From: Orthonyx spaldingii
Taxonomy: Eukaryota > Chordata > Aves > Passeriformes > Orthonychidae
Assembly: GCA_013397795.1 (NCBI GenBank)
Contig: VZTJ01005907.1
Span: 1,820,988 to 1,884,987, forward strand
Reading direction: 5' to 3'
DNA: 64,000 bases
A model generated the notes under the pieces. The model saw only the letters and a program-made list of their open reading frames with translations. It was not told where the DNA came from and did not search any database. Within the stretch, counting starts at the first letter, position 1. Every line of letters begins with the position of its first letter. The translations under genes and the position numbers were made by a program. Of this stretch, positions 42,201 through 54,200 are shown in pieces.

Positions 42201-45200
42201 TTCTTGAAGCTGGGCCCAGGCTTGCTCCAGGAGATCACAGCACACTGGGATTGTGGGTTCTCCAGCTCACCTTCTGCACCATGACCTGTTGTGCACCTGT
42301 TGCATGATATTTTTCTCATTACATTTTATGAAAATGGATAACAGCATTCTTAATCTAGTGGTTAATGGACTCTGGTTGATTCATGAATCAATATCCATGA
42401 CTTACTTTGTCTATTTCTAACTTTATGAACAGTTTTGGCAAGATGCTTCACACTTTTGTCACCCTCCTATGGCAAGATGCCAGCCTGTGACAGAAGAAAA
42501 GACAAGATTTTTTAAAAAGCAATTGAAAAAATTCGAACTTGATACACAGAACAGGCATACAAGCAGTTAGCAACTGTAGACAGCACAATATATCAAGAAA
42601 AGATATATTAACTGTGGGCCAGCTGTAGTTCTGTGCTGTCAGTGTGTTATCATTGTGCATCTCTTCTGTCAGGGAAGTTTGGTTGCTTCTGCTTTAAAAC
42701 AATAGGCTACACATGTTCAAATGTCATGTGCCATCAAATCTAAGTAAACAGCTGAGTTTGTAGCACTGTAAAAACCTATCTGTAGCCAACAATAAATTGT
42801 TAATGCAATTTCCCTTCTTTTAGTCTGCAATATCCTCATGTATTATGTAGCACTTCATGTTAGAATGTTCACTTGACTATTTTTGTGTAAACCAGATGCA
42901 TACCCAGATGCCTCAAACCTCTGGTTCAGTGGAGGTTTTTTTGCTTGTTTTTCTTCATTCTTACTGAAAGAAATAAGAGGGAAATAATATGGAGACATAG
43001 GAAAGAACTCTTTGTTTCTCTTCAGTGAGGGTCATCTGGATCTGTAAGCTGGAGAGGGACATCTCATGTATGACATCCTCTCATTTTGAAACTGATTATT
43101 CATTATTCTTGTGACAGTCTTGGTGAGGAAGGCAGGGAGGGAGGGAGGCATGGAGGCATGGAGGCATGGAGGCAGGGAGGCAGGAAGGCAGGGAGGCAGG
43201 GAGGCAGGGAGGCAGGCAGGCAGGCAGGAAGGAAGGAAGGAAGGAAGGAAGGAAGGAAGGAAGGAAGGGTTGTGAATAACTATATGAAGTAGGTATAAAT
43301 GGTAGTGGAAATCTGACTGGACAATTATAGGTTTTTAGTGGTCGATGGTGAGAAGCTGCTGCAGCTTCCAAAAAGTCTGGGTTTGGGCTTCTCTAATGAC
43401 AGACTCCATAAAAGATGGATGATAATGCCCAGCATATTAATACTGTCATGAAGAATGAGCTGGTAGCAGCCTCAGTTAAAGGTTCCATGTCACTTGCAAG
43501 AAATGAATCTATTTTTCGGATGCTTCAAGTTTTTAATCTTGGGCTACAGTTTTTCATAACAGCTGTTTGTCTGTGGTTAAACTCTTTGTGATTTCTGCCA
43601 AAGCACTGTGGTTGCAGAAACCAGGCAATGGAAAATGCCTCCCACCCTACCCTAGCTTTTGAATTATGAATACCAGCTACCTTAAAATTTACTTAAGACT
43701 TGATAGCAAGGGAGCTTTCTTTTAAAAATAAGCCTTCACAATGGTATGGAAACCTGCCTGATTTTAACTGTATTATTGGCCTCTGGAAAATAAGTACCTT
43801 TCATACAGACGTCAGAAAATTATTAAGAGCTTCACAGCTACCTTCCCCTAAGCACATGTCCGTACAGCCACTTGTCCATTTGGGCAGCATGACTTCCAGT
43901 GTAATTCCTGAATCTGGTTTTAGGCAACTTCTTTTATACTGTTAAAGATCTGTTGTAGGACCAGGAAGCACAAAGCAGGAGCTTGCTTGATTTCAATACA
44001 GAAGAGACAAATCTGGATGAGAATGCTGGGGATGGAGAGTTGATTTCAGACAAAGGAAATGTAGGAGAGATTTACTTGATTTTTGGGGGTGGCAGAGGAA
44101 GAAGGAAAGGAGAAGCTGAAAGAGGAACAAAATTGGAACAGAGATTAGGATTTGTTGAATAGACATTGGAACATGGAGATAGAGTCGGGGAGTGGGCTAT
44201 GGGCACTGGAAGTAGGAGAAGAAAGTGTAGGCCATAAAGAGATAGGATGTGGTGAAAGTTGATTGAAAAAGGTTACAGTTGCATAGGTCCTATGCAGGGA
44301 GGCATAAAGAATAAAAACTCATTGAAGAGAATGGATCTTGGCAAAAGGAGAGAAGTGACAAGCTGGAGGAGTAGACCTATGGGAATCTCATGAGGTTTGA
44401 CAAAACCAAGTGCAAGGTGTTGCACCTGGATGGAACAAACCTGGTATCAACACAGGCTGGGGGATGAACAGATCAAGGGCAGCCCTGGGGAGAAGGGAAC
44501 CTGTTACAAGATGGAGACAAACTTTTTACAAAGCATGTAGTGACAGGACAAGGTGAAATGGCCATCCAACCCAGGCCATTCTATGATTCGGTGATTCTGT
44601 GAAAGAATTTGGGCAGAAAATAAGTTCCTCAGGAGGACCAAATAGATTATCCTGTTTAAAAGCCATGCTCTTCTTCACAGTCTGAAAGAGGATCTTAGGG
44701 TTCCTCAATCTCCCCCCATGTTCAGCAGATAGTAAATATGGGAGAAAACTAATAGTAGTGTATTACATTGTGTTCATGACAAGTTCCTATTACTTCAAAC
44801 CCAAGTTGAAACACTTCCAGTGCTGCTCCTGACCCATGTATCTGCCAGTATGATACCACATGGCAGTTTGTTTTCCAGTATGTACTGTTTGTTTATTTTA
44901 CCTAGGAAAGTATACCTGAAAGTTTTATGTTTAAGAAAACTTCATGAGGGTTGCAGTTCAGGAAATAGGAAATGCAAGAGTTAAGGTTGCCTGTGAAACC
45001 TTAATTTGTCTCCTTTCTGCATATGTATTATGTTGCAGTCTTTAATTATGTGATCACATGCTGTTTTTCAGTGGTATGTGATCATATAATTAAAGAGTTT
45101 ATTATAATATGTACTGTATTGTAATAATATAAGGGAGCCAAATTAAGATTTCATTGGAATTCCTAATCCTGGCATTTTCTGACTTCTGAGTAAAAATCTT

Positions 45201-48200
45201 TGTCACTTTAATGCTGTTTTTAATGAGGCAGATAGAGAGGCATGATAAAGTTGTACAGTCAAGGGTTAAAACTTTCAAAGTGTTAATCACCTAAACTTCT
45301 TGGTACTCAGATTTCAGAAATCTCTGAGCATCTTTGTCTGTTAGGGCATTCAGAGATGTTCAGGGTGTCTGACTATTACATGCTATAGCTTACAGTCAAA
45401 ATATGTGTTTAGGACTGATAATTTAAGCATCCAAATTGGAAGATTTGATCACTGACTATAAGGAATATTTCTGAAGTAAGAGTGTATGCTTTATTTAAAA
45501 ATGATGGCCTTGTGGTTAAGACACAAGTATTAATCATAGAACTGGCAAAATGAAAAACCAAGGCTGAAGACTTCCTGTGTTAATAGTGACTTAAGTCACT
45601 TACACTGTCCTCATGACAAACCTTTGCTGCTGCTACAAGGGGCCTTAGGCTACTACAGTTTAAAGTTAGGTTAACTAACATATTCTACCACGTGTTGAGT
45701 TTAGGTCTAGCTCTGCCAGATAGCATATTAAAAATATACAGTGCCTTGTCTACACTACAGTTTTATAATGTGGCACTTGGAACAAGTTAGGTAACACATT
45801 CAGAAGCACATTTAACTCCTTGTCTGGGCATGCCCATCATGACTCCATAACTCGTGATTCTGCATGTACAGAACTCAGATAAGGACACTGAAAAATTCTA
45901 GAACTAAATCAGTTCTTGTAAAACTTACTAATATGGAAGGAACATCATCAGTTAAACAAATTGCATTAATGTCTAAGGCTTTTCTCTTTTTAAAAAATTT
46001 AATAATTTCTTGGGGTTTTTTTCTGTTACTCTTCTGTCATGTTCCAATCATGACAGGTGCCTGCACATGAATTAGAATGGAACTTTCATATAATAAACAA
46101 AGCTTTTAGCAGTTGTATAAGATGAGGATACAGAAACTGAGAGTCATTTGTGTGTTAATAGTAAACATAGGGGACTGTGATTGAAACACAATGGTTTTTC
46201 ACATGATGGTTTATGAAACACTACGGATTTAGATTTTCTTTTTCTTTTGTGGTTTTTTTTTCCAGTAAAGACTTTGTTTAATCCAGCTCCAGCCCTTGCT
46301 GACCTAGATCCACAGTTTTATACCTGTTCTGATATCTTCTGCTGCAATGAAACTGAGGTAATGATTGTATGTCATGTTAAAGAAGGAATCTTAAGCAGGA
46401 AAATTTCAGAAGGATACTCTTCTCAGAAATGCAGCATAGGGAGCAAGAAAATTGAGCCATGCTCCTCTTACATAGAACTTCTGGAGGTGACAGGCTTGAT
46501 TCCTGACCTAACCAGCAAAGAGGAGTATTCTAAAATAATTTTAGCTTGCACTCTTAAATTAGCTGTTTGCAGCAGGAAAGTTGAGTCCAGCCTTCCTTAC
46601 AAGTAGATCAGCAAAACACATCCATAAAAGGACACTTGTTAAATGTTATCGCTGAGTGGTAAATATTAAAATAGTTCCTTGTCCTTGTTCTGTGGTCCCT
46701 TGATATGATTAGCAGGAATGCATTAGCCATAGTGTTCTGACAGTTTTAAACTCTCTTGCCAGGAGGTGATGCACGCTTGCTGCGCTTGATGGTAAATAGT
46801 AGCTTCATATGCCTCTTTCTGTCAGATCTGTTTTCAGTGAATCTTCTCTGGTTTTCAACTGTATGTTTTCCTTTTTTCTTTTTTCCCACCTCCTTTCCCT
46901 CTCTCTGCTAATTCAGGTGTTATTTGTCCCAAAGGAAATTGGTTTTGTCGCAAGAGACAAATTAACCTGATCTCATAAGACCTTTGTTTAAATTTGCTAT
47001 TTATTAGCATTAGGCATGCTGTGTTCCTTCCCCTCACCCTCTCTTTATATAAACAGGAATGTGGGAGAAGTAACCTAGTGGATAGGAACCACGCCTTGAT
47101 CAGAGTTAAAGTTATCTCTAAGAAACATGATTTCTGCAATAAACATGATCCCTTTGGGTGCAGGGGAGGGGGGAAGAGCTAAGAGAAAAGCATGGCCCTG
47201 CTTGCTTGTAGCATTTTTTGTCTGATGACAATGTCTATCAATGTAAATTCTTGAAGACTCCATTACCCTCTTTTGAAATTTCTGTTAAACCCCGTCACAA
47301 ACTATATCAGAAGTTCTCAGTCCGTAAGTCTTCTAGCATTTGAGGATCAGCCTAAGTAACCCAAAAGGACATCTAAATTTTATTCTGGGATGTTTCATTA
47401 TGTGTCTGCCAAGTTCACATACTCCAGAGAATTCAGGAATTAGCAAAACAGCAAGGTGGGAGATGGCATGGCTCTTTAGGTCTCTGGAAGCCAGAGTTTC
47501 CTGGATAACTGGCAGTGATACAATTTGCAGCTCAGACACTGCCCAACAGATATCAGAATTCAATTCTATGTGATGAAGAGAATGTTAAGACAAAGTACTT
47601 ATTCTTGTTCAGGGGACTCACAGAACACCAGTATTACGTATTCTTAATGCTGTCAGAAAGCTCTTATGTCTGGACTATGCCTCTGGATTGGGTAAATGAT
47701 GCAATGGCTCACATTTTGTGCTGAGAACATCCATATTCTCCCACTATTTTGTAAATGTCATTCGTTTTCTTTTTTCATAATGCCACTTGTTAATTTTTTT
47801 CCCCTGCAAAAACTTATCCCCCATATGTTAGAAACAAAACTTTGTTTTTCATTATTTGTCTGTTCCTGACTTTTCTGTCTTTGCATCACACATGTTAAAG
47901 TTTTCCCTTTGTTGTATTTTATTGCTAGGGGACAGTCTTGAAAGAGGCATTCTTTGAGAAGTGTAGCTTGCTGGAGCCAGGGGTATTATTATTACCACCA
48001 TATGGAGAAAAGAAAATTGCTTCTATTTAGAAAACAAGAAATACAGGTGTATAATTATAATAGATCCCTGCTCACTCATCTACCTTTTCCTGCAGAGCTG
48101 GGGGTACAGTTTGCATTCTTTTCTGCTATTTTCTTTTAAAAAGTAATTACCATGTGAAGATAGCTGGGATCACTGTATGCAAGGTCAGGCACTGAAACAT

Positions 48201-51200
48201 GCTCTCTGCTGTTGAGGAGGCTCATCTCTTCTGAATTTATGGAAATGCTAGACATATGGAAGTTCTTGCCAGCCATATCATGGGAGCATAAATCCAAGTG
48301 TAGGACTCCTACAGCATATTCTGAGAACAACAATGGCACATAAATACCTTTGTTTTTAAAAATAACCTTTTGAAACTTTGCAATGAAATAGATTATGTTA
48401 GCAAAAATGTAATATTCAATTTTGTTTGATTTCATTCTCTCTGTGTATCTGATTTGTATTGCATTGATTTTTCAGGGATGAACTATTGCCATTGTTCATT
48501 CTTTTTGTTGAGAAAAAAGGAAAAATTAAGCATTTGTTTTTCTTATGTCACAAGTTTGAAAGTATTTTTTTAGTAATTGTTATATGTTCATGTACCATCT
48601 GCTTTCTGTTTTCTTTCATGACTTTCTTTAATTTCAGATCTCCGTAATGAATACACTTGAGAAGTTTGATATACAGATAAATGTTTACATACCCAAATAA
48701 AGGTTAGCAGTCACAACTCTGTATGGCCCTTAAAAGCAACAAGTTAATTCTACAAATCTTAAAGATAATTCTAATTTTTTTAAACTTTATCCATTTAACC
48801 AACTACATAGGCATTTCCATCATCATCTTAAATCAGGAAGTACCTAGGACTTTGGTGATCCTGAACATATACTGGGAAAAGATATTTTTATCCTATTTTT
48901 TTTTAAATTTCCCTCAGTATTTACTGGCAGTCACAGTTAGAAAAGAGCATTTGGATAAGATGAACTTTTTCTCTAAGCCACTATGGCCATTCTTTTGGCC
49001 TTTTAAAAATTGTTATTCTCTATGGCCAAATTTATTGCATGTCCTGCTTACAACTGCCTTCCTGAGATGTTCTGTTCCAGCTCCATTGCCTCTCTTATTT
49101 GGTATTTCTAAGTCTCAGATGTCTTCCTTCTAGTCAAAATCCTGTTTATGTTCCAGCTTTACCCTTTCTGGAATCTTTTTTTTTTTAATCTGGTATTTTT
49201 AGCTACTTCCAGGGGAAAAAAAGGGTATTTCTGCTTTATCTTTACTAAGTCTTTTAAATAGTTAATAAATCACCTTGGGTTTGAAGATGAATTCTTTAGA
49301 GCTACCCAGATCAACTGCTTCTAAAACATTCTTTTTAACACAGATGTGTGTTCTAAGACAAGATTAAATTAACACAGGTTTTTGGTTTTTTTTTTTTTTA
49401 TTTTATTTATTGCTTGGTTTGCCTTTCTTTGTAATTTTCATTTACAAGTATTTATCACAAGTTTATCATAATGTCACTTTCTTTCTTGTTCACCAAGAAA
49501 TACTTTAAAATTATAAAATCCTGTGGTTTGCAGATAATATGGGAACAGTATGTTTGTAACAGAAATTATGTTGGCTGTCAAACAGAACACCAGCCATATA
49601 GTTTAAGACATCTCATAGACTGTATGAAGTGTTTGTATTATTTAAGATGAGAAGAAGGGGATAGTCCTTGTGATTAGTGAATTATTACTGAGTCAGAAGT
49701 TTCTGTTATTTACAGTTCTAAAGGTCGGGGTTTTGATCTGCAGTGCCTTTGTCACAGAATAAAAGTTTAAAGATGTCAGCTGTAGTGTCAGCCATGGGAT
49801 GATGGCTCTCAAACATGCAAACATCAAATACAACATCAACACTTTATATTCCATTCTTTATTAAATGCTTTAGGATTTAATGAAATCACACACAGCGTCT
49901 GGTATAACAGCACAGCTTGTTCTTATGGATTTATGTGCTAGAGAGAAGCAAACAAAATTACACTATCAGTGAATTATCTACCATTAGTTTGTATAGAAGG
50001 CTCTTCACAAGCTGTTCTTTTCACTCCTGCTTGTTGCAATAACAGGGGTTTATATGTCTGACATTACTTTCTTTTTATGTGGTTCATGAACAAAAAAAAG
50101 TCAGAACAAATCTTGCAAGGTTATCAGTTCTTTCTTTGCTTAGCCTGTAGTTCAGTTTTATCTTTTCCCAGAAAGATCAAACTTGTTGAGACTAGTTTGT
50201 TAATTCCCAGATGCAGCACAGCCTAATCCCTGAGGTTTGTGCTGGAATGTGCTAGTTCTCCATTCCCTTAATTCTTCTAATGAAAAATAAATGTATCCAA
50301 TGTCATCCTGGTGAAAACTAATGGTTGTTCTTTTCAGTCATCTATAAATGTTGAAAAAGAGACAACACTATACAAGATGAGCTCTTTGGAATACTTACCA
50401 TTTTTTTCCCACGTATTTGTGTGATTCCTTGCTGCAGATGGCTCTAGGCATAACCACAATGTCAATACAGTTCATGTGTTGTTTTTCTTTTTTAGCGTGT
50501 GCATGCAGTTACACAGCCCTGCAGGTTAGGAACCAAAATATATTGCACATCAGCAATTTCAATTTGATCCTAAACGTTTTGAAGAACAGCTGCTTCTCTG
50601 TTCAAAGAATACTGAGGAGCCCTTCAGGAGAAGAAGAACTCCTGAATGGTTACAGCAAATGATTAAGTTTGACAAGCTATTTTTAATGCAAAATTGGGAA
50701 CTACTTTCTCCCTAATGTAAGGTGGGTATCAGACTTCTGATCTAAAGAAGGCCTTGCAAAGATTTAATTAAATGCTAGCAGAATACTTTGGAGCTTCAGT
50801 AGTAGAAACAGTACAAGTTTATTGATAATTCTGTTAAATAAAGCTGTAAGATGTATAAAAATAACACAGAAAAAATAGATACATTCCTACTGTTTCCTTT
50901 TAAGTATTACTGTCTATTAACAGAGGATAGATCTTTTTTGGAATAAATATTTATTAGTATGTCCAGAATCAAGAGACATTATTGCATTTTGCAAGATTCA
51001 GAGAATATCAAGTTTATAAAACTTTATCTGTTATCTGGGATAAGGACATTTAAGATACTGCTTATTAATACAGAGAGATTCATACTAAGGATAATCTTTC
51101 TTAAGAAAATATAATTGATATCTCTGGGAGTCAAAGCTAGGTCCTTTAGAAATAAAATATTTCAGAACATCTCTTGAATTTGCCTTTTGTGTTTTAAGTA

Positions 51201-54200
51201 ATGGAAAGCTACTATTCTGCCATTACATAGAAGTTGCCAGCAATTCACAGTATATTTTAATTCCATCTTTGTTCTAAATCCCATTTTATCAGTTGCTGGA
51301 AACTATGAATTTTCCCATATTTAGTCTAAAATGGAAGATGTTACTTTTGGGAGGGAAATGAATAGCTTCAGGCCAATTCATTTCAATCAGTTTTTAATTA
51401 TTCTAGCACGATAAGTATTTCTGCCTGTATGTATGTAAAAATTTTATAATTTGAAACAACTGGGATTAGCTTGGCTTGTGGCCTGACCTTGCAAATTCTT
51501 ATACACTAAATCTGTTGTACTACTTCTTGGGAACTGTTCACATGTGTTAGAATTAATGAGATTGAGTTCTTGTTCTGTCATTTTCAAAAGAAATCTCGTA
51601 AGGTACAGGCCAAGTTTATAGCCAACTCACTAAGTGTGTTTAAATATTTGAAATTAAAAGTATTTTAAATTATCATATGTAGTTTTAGATGCATTAGCCT
51701 TAAAACTGGGACAGTTTCCCTGTTATTATTTATTATTTCTCCTCCAGCAGTACCTGGCAGCATTTGCAAAGTTGTTATTGTGCTAGGTGTACAAAACCCA
51801 GTCCAAATAATAGACTGCTCCCCAAAGAATTAATACTTCTTGTTATTTCACCAGTTTATATTTGCTGAGGATCAGAGGATTGTGGAACTTAGAAACAGAC
51901 CTCTGGATGTTCAACTAGTCCAACACCCTGATGACGCCTGTCCAGTTTAGGACAGATTGCTCAGGGCTTTGTCCAGTCAAGTTCTGAATCTCCCAGGGTT
52001 GGAGACTGCGTGACCTCTGGGCACGTGTTCCACTGCTTCATCACCCTTGTGGTGAAAAAGCTTGTCCTAATATTGGAATTTCCCATGTTCTAGTTTGAGC
52101 TTGTTGCCTCTAGCCCTGTCCCTGTGCAGCTTTCAAGAAGACTCTGGCTTCATCTTCTCTATACCCACCTACTAAATTGCCCTAGACAAAAATTAGTTTT
52201 CCACTTAGCCAGGAGTTCTTAAGGCTGAACAATCCTGCTTCTCCCAGCCTCCTCTTGTATGTGCTGGTCTCTGGTCCTCTGACTGTCTTGACGGCCTTCC
52301 ACTGCAGGATGCAGTGATAGGTCAGTGTCTTACTTGTTGCAGAGATCCCAAAACTAGATACGATGCTGCAGATCTGGTCTTGCAAATGCCAAGCAGAGGA
52401 TCCAGAAGATCTCCCTGGAAGTGGCTGCCCCAAATCCACCACAGCTAGGAACAATTGGCAGATGTTCATATGCTAGGATCATACTCAGTTTTAGCCAGTG
52501 TAAATTACTATCACTGTTGAAAGAAATTAATTGTTTTGGATTGACTTTGGGGGTAATGTGGGACTGGGGGTGGTGTTAATTTTAACACAGATCTGGCTTG
52601 CAATCCTGTTTGTTTCCAGGCCACACAAATGGCTGTTCTGGCACAAGAGAATGGGCCATGTGGACAGGAGTGGCAGGGAAAAAGCAGGGCCATTTTCTTT
52701 TCTTTCCAGCAGTTCTGGTTTGTGTCAGCTTACCATGACTAGACTCCACAGCCTAAAGAGAGATGGAGACTTAACTATGATTAGTGAGACTATGGCCAAG
52801 AACCTTCATGTCAATGAAATTAAAAGCTTTAGTTAAATTTTTCTACCACTCTTGTAAACAAAATTATGAAAATAGTTTTGAGATTAATTATATAATATCC
52901 ATCATAGGTTTATTCTGACAGCAGTTGTCTGGAATGTCGTCTTCCTTTAATAGGCCCATTTAACTGAGTAGTTTTATGAGACTAGCTGCAGAAAAATAAA
53001 ATTCTTCATTTGCTGCTCTTTTGTACAGTACTATGGCAAATGTCCACATTGGGCTTTTAGTATTGTTATTTAATTTTTTCTTTACATAACCATTAGTTAT
53101 TTCCCTCAATTGTACCACAGTTTGTTTTTTAAATAAGATTCTACTGAAGGGAGGAACTTAAAAACTCACCAAGGTATTTAACATCAGTTGACATTTACCA
53201 CAATCTCTAATTATTGGCACAGAATCTGTCTGGCTTCTGCTGCTTTTATGGTTCTTCCAGCTTGTTCCAGTGTTTTTTAGTTGTACCATCCTGCCGTAGA
53301 TGAGTTAGATGACAGTGTTTTGAAGCAGCCGAAGATCTACTATTATACAGACTATGTCTGTTCAAAATAATTTTGTTTATTGGTATAAGCAGTATAAAGA
53401 TGAAAAGAAAGATTTCTACAAAACCTTTCATATATCAGTCCCAAAACACTACTCAAGCAAAAAATCCTGTTGATTTGGGACATAGGAAGCACAAAGAGGA
53501 GTACTGTCTTAATGCTAAGCATAAAGGATGTGCATTTTATCAGGAAGAATACTATATTTAAATAATTCATTTACCTTTCTCATGAGCTTAGAGAAGTATA
53601 AATACCAGGTAAATAAACCAATATTAGATTTACTGTTTCTCTACCAAAACCAAATCCATTTTAGTCCTGGAGACTTTGCAACAGAGGTAGAATGTTTGGA
53701 ATTATTGTCCCTCATAAAGTACACTGAAAATTCAGTTTGCCTATGTCATTCAAGGATTTGTGTTAATGCATTTTTATTCTTGTAACACAGTGTACCAGGT
53801 GTTCTGAATACAGGAATACATAGTTCCTGATCCAGAGATCATAAAATTAATGAAGAGACATGGACTCTTTAGACACTTTAATAGAATGTACATATATATT
53901 TTAATATTATATGCCATCTATCTGTAGTTACTTCAAAATCATTATTAGTGTATTGGTTCCCTGGAAACCTTGCAAGAAGATACATTCAAAAGGTTTTGTG
54001 AGATACTTTTTGAAGCAAATTTTCTTACTTGAAAATACTTTTATAACCTTTTAAAAACTGAAATATGTTTAATATGCTTAAATAGTTTATACTGCAAGAG
54101 AGGTTCGAGCAGCATGGTGACATGCTGAAGAGAAAATTGGATAGATTTAGTTGCTTTCTTATAATTAAAAGCTTACTGTATTCTTGTCTGGGATCCGTGT

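Larger units (their letters stand above)
41273..46265 (+). other. RBKS: RBKS intron 5 (5.0 kb)
   Basis: GTAATT...TTTTCCAG ends. It contains an A-run at 41756-41773, an MIR/L3-like remnant near 42120, the purine microsatellite at 43122-43268, a CR1 at 44351-44602 and a 20-bp-arm inverted repeat at 45040-45095. No gene other than the host. Confidence 0.85.

Noticed and set aside
43086..43371. Gly/Arg-rich (plus) and Pro/Ser/Leu-rich (minus) repetitive ORFs
   Set aside because: They are translations of the GGAGGCAT/GGCA/GGAA microsatellite.
46247..46606. 119-codon ORF treated as a separate gene
   Set aside because: Its first third is RBKS exon 6 and the rest is read-through into intron 6 past a clear GTAATG donor.
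48723..49133. 136-codon hydrophobic plus-strand ORF in RBKS intron 6
   Set aside because: AT-rich sequence produces Leu/Ile/Phe-rich frames. Nothing in it resembles a known membrane protein.
52531..52836. Possible retroviral or retrotransposon coding fragment
   Set aside because: A first glance at the translated frame suggested a retroelement, but no protease, reverse transcriptase or integrase motif and no LTR could be seen.
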